DNA of 64,000 bases, from positions 1-64,000 of the forward strand of contig NZ_JAGOGJ010000004.1 of assembly GCF_017996735.1 (NCBI RefSeq). Direction: 5' to 3'. This document shows, piece after piece, positions 25,825 to 36,886 of the stretch (position 1 is its first letter; every line of letters starts with the position of its first letter). This DNA is from Niveispirillum sp. (GTDB lineage: Bacteria; Pseudomonadota; Alphaproteobacteria; Azospirillales; Azospirillaceae). Below the pieces are notes generated by a model, which did not search any database, was not told the origin of the DNA, and saw only the letters and a program-made list of their open reading frames with translations. The translations under genes were made by a program, and so were the position numbers.

Positions 25825-26517
25825 ATGTCCGCGCTGAAAACCGTCATCGTCCCGATCAACAAGGCCGGCTGGCCTTTTATCGCCCTGTTCGCCGTGGTGT
25901 CGGCCCTGCTGGCCACATGGTCCCCGGCGTTGGGCTGGATCGGGCTGGTCCTGACCGCCTGGTGCGTCTATTTCTTCCGCGACCCCGACCGGGTGACGCC
26001 GACCAAGCCCGGCCTGGTCGTGTCGCCCGCCGATGGTCGTGTCACCCTGATCACCAAGGTCGCCCCGCCGCCCGAACTGGGCATGGGGGAGGAGAAGCTG
26101 ACCCGCATCTCCGTCTTCCTGAACGTGTTCGACGTGCATGTGAACCGCTGCCCGACCGATGGTGTGGTGAAGGCGGCCGAGTACAAGCCCGGCAAGTTCC
26201 TGAACGCCGACCTGGACAAGGCCAGCGAGGAGAATGAGCGGATGTCCATCCGCCTGGGCCTGCCCGACGGACGCGAGATCGCCTTTGTGCAGATCGCGGG
26301 TCTGGTGGCGCGCCGCATCATCTGGTGGGTGGCACCGGGTCAGTCGCTGAAGGCAGGCGAACGGTATGGCCTGATCCGTTTCGGCAGCCGCTGCGACATC
26401 TATCTGCCCGAGGGCGTGCATCCGCAGGTGGTCGTGGGTCAGAAGATGATCGCCGGTGAAACCGTGCTGGCCGACCTGAACAGCACCGAGGAACAGCGCG
26501 AGGGCGAGGTACGCTGA
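25825..26517 (+). CDS. psd: Phosphatidylserine decarboxylase proenzyme
   Basis: A 230-residue proenzyme of the short (type A) PSD family that makes phosphatidylethanolamine from phosphatidylserine. Hydrophobic N-terminus (about 15-50) for membrane association, SPADGRV at 67-73, FDVHVNRCP near 102, and the self-cleavage site FGS at 186-188, where Ser188 becomes the pyruvoyl group. Size is normal. Its stop overlaps the pssA start by one base (TGATG), coupling the two consecutive steps of PE synthesis. Confidence 0.96.
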   Translation: MSALKTVIVPINKAGWPFIALFAVVSALLATWSPALGWIGLVLTAWCVYFFRDPDRVTPTKPGLVVSPADGRVTLITKVAPPPELGMGEEKLTRISVFLNVFDVHVNRCPTDGVVKAAEYKPGKFLNADLDKASEENERMSIRLGLPDGREIAFVQIAGLVARRIIWWVAPGQSLKAGERYGLIRFGSRCDIYLPEGVHPQVVVGQKMIAGETVLADLNSTEEQREGEVR

Positions 26518-27371
26518 TGCCGCCGGAGGAGATCCCGCCGCCCCGCGCGGGTCACCGGCACCGGTCGCGGCGGCTGCGCCCGCCGCGGCTGAAGGGCCTG
26601 TCCATCAACAAGCTGCTGCCCAACATGCTGACGATGCTGAACCTGGCATCGGGCATGACGGGCATCCGATTCGCCATGGAGGGCAAGTGGCAGGAGGCGG
26701 TGATCGCCATCGCCGTTGCCGCCCTGTTCGACATGCTGGACGGTCGCATCGCCCGCATGCTGAACGCCCAGAGCAAGTTCGGCGAGGAGCTGGACAGCCT
26801 GTCCGACGTGGTCAGCTTCGGCGTGGCCCCGGCCATGATCCTGTATCTCTGGTCGCTGGACGATGCCCGCACCGTCGGGTGGATGGCGGCCTTGCTGATG
26901 GGTGTCTGCGCCGCCCTGCGTCTGGCGCGGTTCAACACCATGCTGGGGGCGGCGGCGGAAAAGCCGCCTTTCGCCTATAATTACTTTACAGGCGTGCCCG
27001 CCCCCGGGGGGGCGTTCCTGGCCCTGCTGCCCTTGATCGCCACGCTGGAGGTGGGGGCCGGATGGCTGGACAGCCCCTGGATCGTGGTGCCCTGGACGGT
27101 GGGAGTGGCCGGCCTGATGATCAGCGCCATTCCGACCTTCTCCATGAAGGGGCTGCGTATTCCGCAGCGCTATGTGGTGTTTGTGCTGCTGGGGGTGGGG
27201 GCCACCGCTGCCGCCCTGGTCAGCGCGCCCTGGGCCACCTTGTCGGTGGTGGGGCTGGTCTATATTGCCTCAATCCCCTTCTCCGCCCGCCGTTACAAGG
27301 TTCTGGCGGAGGCGGCGGCGAAGCTGCAGGATGGAGAGACGGTTGTGGAGGAGGAGGCGGGCGCCGGCTGA
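26517..27371 (+). CDS. pssA: CDP-diacylglycerol-serine O-phosphatidyltransferase
   Basis: A 284-residue integral membrane enzyme of the CDP-alcohol phosphotransferase family that makes phosphatidylserine. The catalytic signature DG-X2-AR-X8-G-X3-D-X3-D is perfect: Asp75, Gly76, Ala79, Arg80, Gly89, Asp93 and Asp97. Several hydrophobic helices follow to residue ~260. The first ~28 residues are Pro/Arg-rich. It is coupled to psd and abuts the stop of the convergent glycosyltransferase gene with no spacer. Confidence 0.95.
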   Translation: MPPEEIPPPRAGHRHRSRRLRPPRLKGLSINKLLPNMLTMLNLASGMTGIRFAMEGKWQEAVIAIAVAALFDMLDGRIARMLNAQSKFGEELDSLSDVVSFGVAPAMILYLWSLDDARTVGWMAALLMGVCAALRLARFNTMLGAAAEKPPFAYNYFTGVPAPGGAFLALLPLIATLEVGAGWLDSPWIVVPWTVGVAGLMISAIPTFSMKGLRIPQRYVVFVLLGVGATAAALVSAPWATLSVVGLVYIASIPFSARRYKVLAEAAAKLQDGETVVEEEAGAG

Positions 27372-28547
27372 TCAGTCCGCGCCGCCAATGGCCGGCCGGG
27401 TCAGCCGGCCCGTACCGGCCGCCGTCGGTGTCTGGCCGCCCATCGACAGCAACGCCTGTTCATAGGCGGCAGTGGCGCCAGCCACCGTGAAACCACGTAT
27501 CCGGTCACGCAGAACGGTTTCGGCCACGGGATGGCTCAACGCTGCATCCATGCCTTCGGCCAGGGCGGCGGGATCATCCACGGGCACCAGCGGACCCAGC
27601 GCCCCGTGACGCAGCAATTCACGGGAGCCGCCAGGGCAGTCGGTTGAAATGGCGGGACATCCCGTCGCCATGGCCTCGACCAGCACGCCCGGCATACCCT
27701 CCCATCGGGACGACAGGACAAACAGGTCGGCGGCGGCCATCCGCTGGAACGGGTTGCTGACCAGTCCGGGAAAGCTGACATGCTGCCGGATGCCCAGTTC
27801 CCGGCACAGCGCCTTCAGGGCCTCTCCGTCCGGTCCGTCACCAGCCAGCGTCAGATGCGCGGGGCGGCGGGACAGCAGCAGCGCAAAGCCACGCAGCAGC
27901 GTATCGAACCCCTTCTGCCGCACGAAACGGCCCATGGCCAGAATCTCGGCCGGAAGACCGTCCGGGCAGACCGAACGCCGGGGCAGGGCGATGCCATCCG
28001 GCAGGATGGGGCTGGGCACGGAAATGATGCGGTCCGCGCCCAGCCCCGTCAGCCTGGCAGCATCGCGTGCGACATCGTCGGAAACGGCCAGGATGCCGTC
28101 GGCCCGCCGCCACAGCCAGCTTTCGGCCAACCGACGCAGCGATGGGCCGCCGGTCCGCTGACGTGACAGATGATTGCTGGCCCGCAGGACCAGACGGGTG
28201 CCCCCCTTCGCGGCCAGACCATGGGCCATGACAGCGGGCAGAACCGCATGGTTGGCCATGGCCACCAGCATGGCCGGGTGCCGGTCGCGCAGATAGGTGC
28301 AAAGCGGCCGGATGGCGGACAGAAGCTCCCCCGCCCGCGCGCCCCCGGCCGCCACATCGCGGGCCGAACCGGGGGCCAGCGCGACGGGGTTCACATTGTT
28401 GGCAACCAGCCCGGCCTGCGGTCCGCCGCCGACGGCGGTGACCAGATCGACACGATGCCCCCGCGCCGCCAGGCCGTTGGCCAGCATGATGGACCGTCGC
28501 TGCGCACCTCCGGTGCTGAGCGAGTGGAGAAACAGGGCGATATGCAT
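27372..28547 (-). CDS. GT4-family glycosyltransferase
   Basis: A 391-residue GT-B enzyme starting MHIALFLHSLSTGGAQRR, the usual N-terminal motif of GT4 transferases. The donor-binding half contains ILAMGRFVRQKGFDTLL, LAGDGPDGEALK and the EX7E segment EGMPGVLVEAMATGCPAISTDCPGG. The ATG is preferred over a TTG seven codons upstream because it begins the first strand. It stands alone on the minus strand next to the phospholipid genes; probably acts in envelope polysaccharide synthesis. Sugar specificity unknown. Confidence 0.9.
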   Translation of the reverse strand: MHIALFLHSLSTGGAQRRSIMLANGLAARGHRVDLVTAVGGGPQAGLVANNVNPVALAPGSARDVAAGGARAGELLSAIRPLCTYLRDRHPAMLVAMANHAVLPAVMAHGLAAKGGTRLVLRASNHLSRQRTGGPSLRRLAESWLWRRADGILAVSDDVARDAARLTGLGADRIISVPSPILPDGIALPRRSVCPDGLPAEILAMGRFVRQKGFDTLLRGFALLLSRRPAHLTLAGDGPDGEALKALCRELGIRQHVSFPGLVSNPFQRMAAADLFVLSSRWEGMPGVLVEAMATGCPAISTDCPGGSRELLRHGALGPLVPVDDPAALAEGMDAALSHPVAETVLRDRIRGFTVAGATAAYEQALLSMGGQTPTAAGTGRLTRPAIGGAD

Positions 28548-28769
28548 GCCGGTCACTTTTTGTATCAAATTTTGTCAGGATCATATCGGCCGATGCTGAC
28601 AGTTTTCTGAATATGCGACCTTTTGTGTCGGCGGATACCGCATTGCGGCAATGCACGCGGCGGATGTGCAGCCGTTCTTTCGTGACAAAAATTTAAAGAT
28701 TTTTCGCCGCAGGGTCTTTCGCGGTGCGACGTATAAGGGGGTACGCCAACCTGTCCTGCCAAAGAAGCG

Positions 28770-30158
28770 ATGATGCAACCTGCCGCGCAAGTCACGACCA
28801 AGGCCCAAGCCAAGCCGTCCGGCGGCCGCCGGAAGCCCACCCTGTTCCGTCCTCGTAACATCCTGCTGGGACTGGGTGTTCTGGCCATCACCGCCGGTGT
28901 CTATTGGTGGCAGGCGGGTGGGGCCGGCAAGAGCGAGGGCACGGCGGATTTCCTGACGGCCGTCGTGGATCGCGGCAATATCGAAGACAGCGTGACGGCG
29001 GTGGGCAACCTGCAGCCGCGTGATTATGTCGATGTCGGCACCCAGGTGTCGGGCCAGTTGCGCACGGTGCATGTGGAGGTGGGGCAACAGGTCAATCAGG
29101 GTGATCTGCTGGCGGAGATCGATCCCACCGTATACCAGACACGGGTGGAGGCCGACCGCGCCCAACTGGAGAATCTGAGCGCGCAATTGACCCAGCGGCA
29201 GGCCGAACTGGCCCTGGCCCAGCAGCAATATACGCGGCAGAAAAACCTGCTGGCCGAAAACGCCACCAGCGAGGACAGTTTCCAGAACGCGGAAAAGACC
29301 CTGCGTGCGGCGGAAGCGGCGGTAAAGGCCGTGAATGCCCAGATCCGCCAGACCAATTCGACCCTGCGCGGGGACGAGGCCAATTTGGGCTTCACCAAGA
29401 TCTATGCGCCCATGTCGGGCACAGTCGTGTCGCAGAATGCCAAGCAGGGCCAGACCCTGAACGCCAACCAGTCGGCGCCCATCATCCTGCGCATCGCCGA
29501 CCTGTCGGTGATGACCGTGACGACACAGGTATCGGAAGCCGACGTGTCGCGCCTGCGTAACGGCATGCAGGCCTATTTCACCACGCTGGGCCGGCCTGAA
29601 CGGCGTTGGCGCGGCACGCTGGCCAAGATCAACCCGACGCCGGAAGTCGTGAACAATGTCGTGCTCTACAACGCCCTGTTCGATGTGGAGAATACGGGCG
29701 GCGACCTGATGACCCAGATGACGGCGCAGACCTTCTTTGTGGTTGCGGCGGCCGACAATGTGCTGCGTGTGCCTGTCGCAGCCTTCCAGCGCCCGCCCAT
29801 GCGTCCGCCGGGCGGCAGTCAGGCGGGCGGCGCCCCGGCCGGTGCGCAGGCGCCCGACGGCGCCATGGGTGAACGCCGCCGCCGCGATGCCACCGCTCCC
29901 GCTGCCGCCCCGGCCGGCGATGGCACCGGCCAGCGGGAGCGCCCGCGCATGGTGCAGGTATTGAAGCCGGATGGCACGGTGGAGGAGCGGCGCATCATGA
30001 TCGGCGTCAGTGACCGGGTGAATGCCGAGGTGGCGTCCGGCCTGAACGAGGGCGATCTGGTGGTCGTCGGGCGCAAGCCGTCCGCCGGGCAGTTGAAGGC
30101 CCAGCAGCAACAGCAGCAGCAGAACATGCAGCGCATGCGCCCGCCGGGGATGCTATGA
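28770..30158 (+). CDS. macA: MacA-like periplasmic adaptor of a tripartite efflux pump
   Basis: A 462-residue membrane-fusion protein. One N-terminal membrane anchor (about 30-47), a lipoyl/barrel-sandwich hybrid ([19 protein letters not shown] and the matching half [14 protein letters not shown]), a coiled-coil hairpin in between (about 120-200) and a beta-barrel domain. An Ala/Pro/Gln-rich insert near 345-390 precedes the membrane-proximal domain, and the C-terminus is Gln-rich. It overlaps macB by ATGA, so adaptor and transporter are coupled. Substrate unknown; macrolides, peptides or siderophores (PvdR-like) are possible. Confidence 0.9.
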   Translation: MMQPAAQVTTKAQAKPSGGRRKPTLFRPRNILLGLGVLAITAGVYWWQAGGAGKSEGTADFLTAVVDRGNIEDSVTAVGNLQPRDYVDVGTQVSGQLRTVHVEVGQQVNQGDLLAEIDPTVYQTRVEADRAQLENLSAQLTQRQAELALAQQQYTRQKNLLAENATSEDSFQNAEKTLRAAEAAVKAVNAQIRQTNSTLRGDEANLGFTKIYAPMSGTVVSQNAKQGQTLNANQSAPIILRIADLSVMTVTTQVSEADVSRLRNGMQAYFTTLGRPERRWRGTLAKINPTPEVVNNVVLYNALFDVENTGGDLMTQMTAQTFFVVAAADNVLRVPVAAFQRPPMRPPGGSQAGGAPAGAQAPDGAMGERRRRDATAPAAAPAGDGTGQRERPRMVQVLKPDGTVEERRIMIGVSDRVNAEVASGLNEGDLVVVGRKPSAGQLKAQQQQQQQNMQRMRPPGML

Positions 30159-32137
30159 GCACGAACCAGCAGCGGGGCGACGCCATCCCCCTGATCGAAC
30201 TGGTGGACATCACCAAGACCTATTCCAGCGGCGAAGTGGCGGTGCAGGTGCTGAAAGGCATCTCGCTGAAGATCCATCCGGGGGAATTCGTCGCTATCAT
30301 GGGCCAATCGGGGTCCGGCAAATCGACCCTGATGAACATTCTGGGCTGTCTGGACCGGCCGACCACGGGCCAGTACCTGTTTGACGGGCGCGATGTCTCC
30401 ACCTTCGACCGCGACATGCTGGCCATGTTACGGCGGGAAGCGTTCGGCTTCGTGTTCCAGTCCTACAACCTGATCCCCATGTCCACGGCGGTGGAGAATG
30501 TGGAAGTGCCGGCCATCTATGCCGGTCTGGGGCGGGAGGCGCGGCGCGACCGGGCAGAGGAACTGCTGGGCGCCCTGGGCCTGTCCGACCGTATGGGGCA
30601 TCGGCCCAGCCAGCTTTCCGGTGGTCAGCAGCAGCGCGTGTCCATCGCCCGCGCCCTGGTCAATGGCGGGCAGGTGATCCTGGCGGACGAGCCGACCGGC
30701 GCCCTGGACAGCCGCAGCGGCGAGGAGGTGATGCGCCTTCTCTCCGATCTGGCGTCCAAGGGGCATACCGTCATCCTGATCACCCATGACCGCGACGTGG
30801 CCAACAATGCCCGCCGTCTGGTGGAGATCAAGGACGGGCAGATCGTGGCCGACGGGCCAACGCCCCGCGCCCTTGCCGAAAGCGCCCCGCCGCCGGTCGC
30901 CGCCCGCACCATAGAGGTGCCGGAGCCGGGGGAGGATACGGGCTGGACCGTCAGAGAGGTGCTGGAAGCCTTCCGGATGGCCCGGCGTGCCCTGTCGGCC
31001 AACCTGTACCGCACCATCCTGACCCTGCTGGGCATTGTCATCGGCGTGGCATCGGTCGTTACCATGCTGGCGGTGGGCAACGGCTCGCAAAAGGCCATGG
31101 TGGAACGGATCAGCGCCATGGGCACCAACCTGCTGGTGGTCCGGCCGGGTGCGCCGGGGCAGCGCAATGCCAATGGCGTCGCGACGCTGGTGCCCGAGGA
31201 TGCAACGGCCGTTGCGAAGGTGCCCAACGTCATCGTTGCGGTACCGGAATATTCCGGCAACATGACGGCGCGGGCCGGCAATCTGGACTATCAGACCCAG
31301 ATCACCGCCACCAGTCCGGATGTGCTGCTGGCCCGATCGTGGGAACCGGCCAGCGGCACCTTCTTCGAACAGGAGGCGATGGAACGTTATTCACCGGTGG
31401 CCGTGATCGGCCAGACGGTGGCCAACAACCTGTTTCCGGGTCAGGACCCGGTCGGCCACTATATCCTGCTGCGCAATGTGCCGTTCCAGGTGATCGGCGT
31501 CATGTCGGCCAAGGGGGCCAATCCCGGCGGTCAGGACCAGGATGACGTGGTGTTCGTGCCCCTGACCACGGGTTCCTACCGGTTGTTCGGGCGGCGCGAC
31601 CTGCGCACCATCACGGTGTTGGTTGATGATCTGTCCCTGATCGACGAGACGCAGGCCATGATCACCAGCCTGCTGACCGTGCGGCATCAGGGAGAGGATT
31701 TCCAGATCCGCAACACCGCCTCCTTTATCGACACGCTGTCGGCGATGCGGGAGACGATGACCATCCTGCTGGGCTCCATCGCCGCCATTTCCCTGCTGGT
31801 GGGGGGGATCGGCGTGATGAACATCATGCTGGTGAACGTGACGGAACGCACGCGGGAGATCGGTATCCGCATGGCCACCGGCGCCCGCGCCCGGCATGTG
31901 ATGCAGCAATTCCTGCTGGAGGCGTTGCTGGTATCGGCGCTGGGCGGTGTCATCGGCGTCGTGCTGGGCATCGGCATCTCGCTGTTCCTCACGCTGTTCA
32001 AGGTGGATATTCAACTGACCTTGCCGCCCATGCTTCTTGCCTTCTCCTGCGCCTTCGCCACCGGCCTGATCTTCGGCTACACGCCTGCCCGCCGGGCGGC
32101 ACTGCTGGATCCCGTCGTGGCGCTGGCCGCCGATTGA
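30155..32137 (+). CDS. macB: MacB-like ABC transporter (fused ATPase and permease)
   Basis: A 660-residue inner-membrane component. The ATPase part shows Walker [10 protein letters not shown] at 50-58, signature LSGGQQQR at 154-161, Walker B ILADEP at 175-180 and the switch histidine in ITHDRD. A four-span MacB permease follows: one span at about 285-305, a large periplasmic domain, then three spans near 535-555, 590-615 and 625-645, with the family motif [23 protein letters not shown]. It sits between adaptor and outer-membrane genes with overlapping start and stop codons on both sides. Confidence 0.95.
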   Translation: MSTNQQRGDAIPLIELVDITKTYSSGEVAVQVLKGISLKIHPGEFVAIMGQSGSGKSTLMNILGCLDRPTTGQYLFDGRDVSTFDRDMLAMLRREAFGFVFQSYNLIPMSTAVENVEVPAIYAGLGREARRDRAEELLGALGLSDRMGHRPSQLSGGQQQRVSIARALVNGGQVILADEPTGALDSRSGEEVMRLLSDLASKGHTVILITHDRDVANNARRLVEIKDGQIVADGPTPRALAESAPPPVAARTIEVPEPGEDTGWTVREVLEAFRMARRALSANLYRTILTLLGIVIGVASVVTMLAVGNGSQKAMVERISAMGTNLLVVRPGAPGQRNANGVATLVPEDATAVAKVPNVIVAVPEYSGNMTARAGNLDYQTQITATSPDVLLARSWEPASGTFFEQEAMERYSPVAVIGQTVANNLFPGQDPVGHYILLRNVPFQVIGVMSAKGANPGGQDQDDVVFVPLTTGSYRLFGRRDLRTITVLVDDLSLIDETQAMITSLLTVRHQGEDFQIRNTASFIDTLSAMRETMTILLGSIAAISLLVGGIGVMNIMLVNVTERTREIGIRMATGARARHVMQQFLLEALLVSALGGVIGVVLGIGISLFLTLFKVDIQLTLPPMLLAFSCAFATGLIFGYTPARRAALLDPVVALAAD

Positions 32138-33567
32138 CCCCTTATCCCCGGATGATCCCCCGAATGATCGTCAGATCCCCGCGCCTGATCCTGTCGCTGC
32201 TGCTGTCCGGCACCATCCTGTCGGGCTGTGCCCAGGGTGATTATGGCAGCACGGCCAGTCCCGTTGCCCCACCCCCGGCCTGGCAGCAGGCCGATACGGC
32301 CGGCAGCGGCACCCCCTGGCCCGCCGCCGACTGGTGGGGGGGCTTCGGGTCGGCTGAACTGGTGGCGTTGCTGTCCGATGCGCGACAGGCCAACCCCGAT
32401 CTGTCTGCCGCCGCTGCCCGCCTGTTGCAGGCCGATGCCCGCGCCCGCGCGGCGGGGGCCGATCTCCTGCCGACCCTGGGTGCCACGGCCGGGATCAGCC
32501 GGCAGGAGACGGACGCCGCCGGGGCCGGCGGACGCAGCGGCCGGACCAGCGCCAGTGCCGGTCTGTCCGCCAGTTATGAGCTGGATTTCTGGGGTGCCAA
32601 CCGGGCCGCCGCCGACAGTGCGGCCATCAGCGCGGCCATCAGCCGCCTGGATCAGGAGACGGTGGCCCTGACCGTCACCTCCACCGTTGCCAACACCTAT
32701 TTCCAGGTCCTGTCGCTGCGCGACCGTATCCGCAGCGCGGAAGAGAATTTGGTTCTGGCCGAACGGGTGATGGCCGTCGTCGATGCCCGTTACCGCAACG
32801 GTGCCGCCACGGCGCTGGAGGTGGCGCAGCAGAAAACCGCCCTGACCAGCCAGCGCGCCACCCTGCCGGCCCTGCGACAGCAGGAACTGGCGGCAGCCAA
32901 CGCCCTGGCCGTGCTGCTGGGCCGCACGCCCGCCGACCTTTCAATCGGGGCCAATGGTCTGGGCGGGCTGGGCCTGCCGGCCACGGGCGTGGGAACACCG
33001 GCCGACCTTCTGGAACGCCGCCCCGACCTGAAGGCCGCCGCCCGGCAGCTTGAAGCGGCCGGGGCCGATATCGTGGCGGCCCGCGCCGCCCTTTACCCCT
33101 CCGCCAGCCTGAGCCTGTCGGGCAGTCTGACGGGTGGCGGCCTGTCCAGTCTGGTCAATGCCCCCACGGCCGCTGCCAATATCGGCCTGTCCCTGGCCCA
33201 GAGCCTGTTCGATGGCGGCCGGCGCGGCGCCCAGGTGGAGGTGGCGCAGGCCCGGCGGGTGGAACTGGTGGAGACCTACCGCAAGGCCATCCTGACCGGC
33301 TTCTCCGACGTGGAGACGGCGCTGGCCGCCGCCCGCAACGCCGAACGTCAGCGGGTGTTGCAGGAGGAAGCGGTCCGTCTGGCCCGCGAACTTTTCCGTC
33401 TGGCCGAGACACGCTACCGGGAGGGGGCAACCGACCTGCTGACCCTTCTGGATGCGCAACGCTCCCTGCTGTCGGCACAGGACCAGTTGACCCAGGTGCG
33501 GCTGGCGGAGTTGCAGGCGGCCGTTTCGCTGTATCGTGCCTTGGGTGGTGGCTGGTCGGCTGCGTGA
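32134..33567 (+). CDS. TolC/NodT-family outer-membrane efflux lipoprotein
   Basis: Up to 477 residues. A lipoprotein signal ends LSGCAQ, placing the lipidated cysteine about residue 32 of the longest form. Two repeated TolC-type domains follow (Ala-rich coiled coils; ASYELDFWG near 148 and the second-repeat PNP-like region [16 protein letters not shown]). This is the outer-membrane channel of the pump encoded by the two upstream genes. Start uncertain: a TTG overlaps the macB stop (TTGA), and ATGs at 32152 and 32164 give shorter, more usual signal peptides. Confidence 0.92.
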   Translation: MTPYPRMIPRMIVRSPRLILSLLLSGTILSGCAQGDYGSTASPVAPPPAWQQADTAGSGTPWPAADWWGGFGSAELVALLSDARQANPDLSAAAARLLQADARARAAGADLLPTLGATAGISRQETDAAGAGGRSGRTSASAGLSASYELDFWGANRAAADSAAISAAISRLDQETVALTVTSTVANTYFQVLSLRDRIRSAEENLVLAERVMAVVDARYRNGAATALEVAQQKTALTSQRATLPALRQQELAAANALAVLLGRTPADLSIGANGLGGLGLPATGVGTPADLLERRPDLKAAARQLEAAGADIVAARAALYPSASLSLSGSLTGGGLSSLVNAPTAAANIGLSLAQSLFDGGRRGAQVEVAQARRVELVETYRKAILTGFSDVETALAAARNAERQRVLQEEAVRLARELFRLAETRYREGATDLLTLLDAQRSLLSAQDQLTQVRLAELQAAVSLYRALGGGWSAA

Positions 33568-33668
33568 TCCATGCACGCGGCGCGCGTTCTTCTGTTCCAT
33601 CTGATGGAGGATTGCGGGTGGTTTCCAGTTTGTTATGATGGAAAACCACCCGCCGCCGGAGGATAGAG

Positions 33669-34232
33669 ATGAACGTTGCCGCCGCCTGGAGCGCACCGTC
33701 TGCGCACGGATCGCGCGGTGCCGCATCCTCTCCCGCTCCGGCGTCGGCGTCCGCCCAAAATGGCAGTTTGGCGCAGGCCCTCTCCCAGAAGGGGGCGGAC
33801 CTGCTGTCGCGCTTGTCGGATGACACCCGGCAGATGCTGGACAGGTTGATGGCCAGCGGGGGCATATCGGCGAAAACGGCGGCCAGCGCCATCGATTACT
33901 TCGCCAAGCTCAAGAATAATCAGGACGTGGCGGACACCATGCCAACGCCTGCCGCCGCCGCGACGGCAGGCGGCCTTGACGAGGCGCTGGCCCGCCTGGA
34001 AACCGGGTTGAAGGAAGGCGGCGATACGCTGACGCGGGATATCGACGCCTACCGACGCGCCTCCGCCGCTTATCGCCGCGAAAGCCTGGACACGCTGCAC
34101 AAGCGGCTTGCCGCCGGGATGCAGGGCTACAAGCTTGAGGAACTGTCGGCAGGCGCGGCCATACGCAACACGCCCCTGGGTGATGCCCTGGCCCGCGATG
34201 CTGGTGTCGACCTGTCACGCGGCGCGCTTTAG
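33669..34232 (+). CDS. Unknown small helical protein
   Basis: A 187-residue protein I do not recognise. The first ~35 residues are Ala/Ser-rich and look disordered; the rest is helical, with amphipathic segments LSRLSDDTRQMLDRLMASG and YRRESLDTLHKRLAAGM. There is no signal peptide, membrane span or cysteine pattern. ATG start after GGAGGATAGAG, a good ribosome site. It stands alone between the efflux operon and a convergent diguanylate cyclase gene. Confidence 0.7.
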   Translation: MNVAAAWSAPSAHGSRGAASSPAPASASAQNGSLAQALSQKGADLLSRLSDDTRQMLDRLMASGGISAKTAASAIDYFAKLKNNQDVADTMPTPAAAATAGGLDEALARLETGLKEGGDTLTRDIDAYRRASAAYRRESLDTLHKRLAAGMQGYKLEELSAGAAIRNTPLGDALARDAGVDLSRGAL

Positions 34233-34276
34233 AACAGCTTTCCGTTGGGGCAGAAAACCGCCCCCGGCGCAACCGG

Positions 34277-35320
34277 TCAGGCCGAGACCACGCGGTTGCG
34301 CCCGCAATGTTTGGCCTGATACAGCGCCTTGTCCGCGCGGCGCAAGGCCGGTTCCACGCTGGCCTCACCCGGCTGTATGATGGCGGCCCCCATGCTGACC
34401 GTGACCTTGATGGGACCGGCATCGGTGTGGATGGGTGTGTGTTCCACAATGCGGCGCAGGCGCTCTGCGGTTTCCACGGCCTGCGCAAGGCTGGCATCGG
34501 GCAGGATCAGGCCGAATTCCTCGCCCCCCAGGCGGGCGAACACATCCTGCACACGGATGATCTGACCGATCTGGTCGGCGAACTGGGCCAACACCTTGTC
34601 GCCGGCACTGTGGCCATAGGTATCGTTGATCTTCTTGAAATGGTCGATATCCAGGGCCAGCACGGCGATATCGCAGCCTGACCGTCGCCGCCGCCCCATC
34701 TCGCGTTCCGAGAGGGAAAAGAAGGTGCGGCGGTTCAGGGCCCCGGTCAGCGGGTCGGTCTGCGCCAGCACGGCCAGTTCCCGGTTCGCCAGCCGCAGTT
34801 CCAGTTCATCCATGACGATCGCGGCCAGATCGGTCAGGGTTTCCCGATCCTCGTCATCAAAGCTGCGCGGCACACGGTCGATGACACAGACAGTGCCAAG
34901 CGCCTGCCCGTCGACGGTGATCAGGGGGGCGCCGGCATAGAACCGGATACCGGGATCACCGGTGACCAGGGGGTTGTCGCTGAAGCGCGGGTCAAGGCGC
35001 GCATCCTCCACCACCATCACCTCTCGGCGACGGATGGCATGGTCACAGAAAGCCTGGGATCGCGGGGTCTGCTGCACCGCCAGGCCGTCACGCGCCTTGA
35101 ACCATTGCCTTTCCTCGTCGATCAGAGAGATCAGGGCGATAGGCACGCCCAAGGCGCGGCGAGCCAAGGCGACGATACGATTGAATTGTGGCTCCGGCTG
35201 GCTGTCCAGCACCTGATACTGGTCAAGCGTGCGAAGCCGCAGCACTTCATCCGTCCGCAGGCCGCAGGTACCGGCGTATAAGTCACCGCCGGGCGGTTGG
35301 GTGTCTATATTGACCCTCAT
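34277..35320 (-). CDS. GAF-GGDEF diguanylate cyclase
   Basis: A 347-residue cytoplasmic protein. A GAF domain (about 45-180, with FCDHAI and GIRFYAGAPL) senses an unknown ligand. The GGDEF domain (about 185-345) has an intact active site, GGEEF at 265-269, and the DIDHFKKIND metal-binding segment, so it should make cyclic di-GMP. An inhibitory I-site, RVQD at 256-259, stands five residues before GGEEF as required for product feedback. In the 5' region a CGTGGAG/CTCCACG hairpin lies at 35344-35365. No EAL domain. Confidence 0.93.
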   Translation of the reverse strand: MRVNIDTQPPGGDLYAGTCGLRTDEVLRLRTLDQYQVLDSQPEPQFNRIVALARRALGVPIALISLIDEERQWFKARDGLAVQQTPRSQAFCDHAIRRREVMVVEDARLDPRFSDNPLVTGDPGIRFYAGAPLITVDGQALGTVCVIDRVPRSFDDEDRETLTDLAAIVMDELELRLANRELAVLAQTDPLTGALNRRTFFSLSEREMGRRRRSGCDIAVLALDIDHFKKINDTYGHSAGDKVLAQFADQIGQIIRVQDVFARLGGEEFGLILPDASLAQAVETAERLRRIVEHTPIHTDAGPIKVTVSMGAAIIQPGEASVEPALRRADKALYQAKHCGRNRVVSA

Positions 35321-35495
35321 GGTCGCCCGCCTCCCGTCATTGTCGTGGAGCCTTGTCTCTCCACGAAATGTATATTCACTTCCGACAGGTGCGATAGTTA
35401 TCCCTTCGCTGTGGCCATCCGGTTCACGGGTCTATGACGGATGGATTACATATTCATCATTATTTACTTATATACATATTCAATATCGGGTTTTG

Positions 35496-35981
35496 TTATT
35501 TGCTGACCGTGATCGGGGCTAGTCTGGCCCCCAGGATGCGGACGATGTCGGCCGGTGCCGCCGCGATCTGAAGCCCACGCCGACCGCCATTCATGATCAT
35601 TTCCGGCAGGTCGCCGGCACTGGCATCGATCAGGGTCGGCAGGCGCTTGCGCATGCCCAAAGGGCTGATCCCACCAATGACATAGCCCGACACCCGTTCT
35701 GCAACCTTGGGATCGGCCAGGGCCGCGCGCTTGCCACCGGCGGCGGCGGCCAGCGCCTTCAGGTCCAGCCGCGCGGGAGACGGGATGACGGCACAGACCA
35801 GGCCCACCCCCTCCACATCCGACACCAGCGTCTTGAACAACACGGATGGCTCCACGCCCAGTGCGGCGGCGGCGGCCATGCCGATGGCATCGACATCGGG
35901 GTCGTAATCATATTCCAGCAGCCGATGCGCCACGGACGCGGCTTTCAGGGCATTCACGGCTTGTGTCGCCTTGGCGGACAT
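35496..35981 (-). CDS. ybaK: YbaK/EbsC-type aminoacyl-tRNA deacylase
   Basis: A 161-residue member of the YbaK family that hydrolyses Cys-tRNAPro made by mistake by ProRS. The catalytic-site lysine lies in SVLFKTLV (Lys50), and the family segments GGISPLGMRKRLPTL (about 103-117) and MNGGRRGLQI are clear. Size is normal. It is divergent from the response-regulator gene and has no partner genes. The 175 bases between it and the GGDEF gene are AT-rich with no feature I can name beyond the hairpin noted there. Confidence 0.93.
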   Translation of the reverse strand: MSAKATQAVNALKAASVAHRLLEYDYDPDVDAIGMAAAAALGVEPSVLFKTLVSDVEGVGLVCAVIPSPARLDLKALAAAAGGKRAALADPKVAERVSGYVIGGISPLGMRKRLPTLIDASAGDLPEMIMNGGRRGLQIAAAPADIVRILGARLAPITVSK

Positions 35982-36154
35982 GGGCTGGTGTCTTCCATCG
36001 CGGGGAAAGGTGCGTCTTTTTCCGCGCGCCCCGCGCGCCGGTCAAGCCCTTGGCGGCGTCATACAACGATACAATTTGACACGCTGTCATGCCTTCCCGT
36101 GCCCGGCGTCGCGTGCCATCTTCATACGCTGGTAATCCTTCAAATCGCGATCCC

Positions 36155-36886
36155 ATGCAGGCCATTGAGAACCCCCATATCCTTCTGGTCGATGACCACC
36201 GCGATATCCGCGAGACCCTGGCCCGCTTCCTGGAAAAACACGGGATGCGGGTGACGGCGGCGGAGGACGCGGCCGTGGCACGGCGGCGGTTGCGCGCCTG
36301 CGCCGCCGACCTGATCGTGCTGGATGTCATGATGCCGGGGGAGGATGGGCTCAGCCTGTTCCGCCATATCCGCGAGACGATGGACACGCCCGTCATCTTC
36401 CTGACCGCCATCGGCGAGGCGACGGACCGCATCGTCGGGTTGGAGATGGGGGCCGACGATTATGTGACCAAGCCGTTCGAGCCGCGAGAGCTGCTGGCCC
36501 GCATCCGCGCCGTCCTGCGGCGCAGCCACAGCCTGCCGGTGACGGGGGTCCGCCGCAAGGCGGATGAAAGCCGTCTGACCTTCGATGGCTGGCTGCTGGA
36601 CCTGAACCGCCGGGAACTGCTGGGCAGCGATGGCGTGGTCGTGTCCCTGTCCACAGCGGAATTCTCGTTGCTGGAGGCGTTTGTGCGTCATCCCAACATG
36701 GTGCTGACGCGTGAACAATTGCTGGACCTGACCAAGGGACGGGAGGCCGATGTGTTCGACCGCTCCATCGACAATCAGGTCAGCCGCCTGCGCCGCAAGA
36801 TCGAACCCGATCCCCGCAACCCGACCCTGATCAAGACTGTCTGGGGCGGCGGCTATTGCCTGGCGACAGAGGTCAGGGCGGCATGA
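36155..36886 (+). CDS. OmpR-family response regulator
   Basis: A 243-residue two-component regulator. The receiver has the acidic pair Asp13/Asp14, phospho-acceptor Asp57 (VLDVMMPGEDG), Thr84 and Lys106 (VTKPFEP). The C-terminal winged-helix DNA-binding domain ends with IDNQVSRLRRKIEPDPRNP and TVWGGGYCLA. The ATG just before the receiver is preferred; an upstream ATG at 36089 would add 22 unusual residues. It overlaps the kinase gene by ATGA, so they form one operon. The signal is unknown. Confidence 0.93.
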   Translation: MQAIENPHILLVDDHRDIRETLARFLEKHGMRVTAAEDAAVARRRLRACAADLIVLDVMMPGEDGLSLFRHIRETMDTPVIFLTAIGEATDRIVGLEMGADDYVTKPFEPRELLARIRAVLRRSHSLPVTGVRRKADESRLTFDGWLLDLNRRELLGSDGVVVSLSTAEFSLLEAFVRHPNMVLTREQLLDLTKGREADVFDRSIDNQVSRLRRKIEPDPRNPTLIKTVWGGGYCLATEVRAA

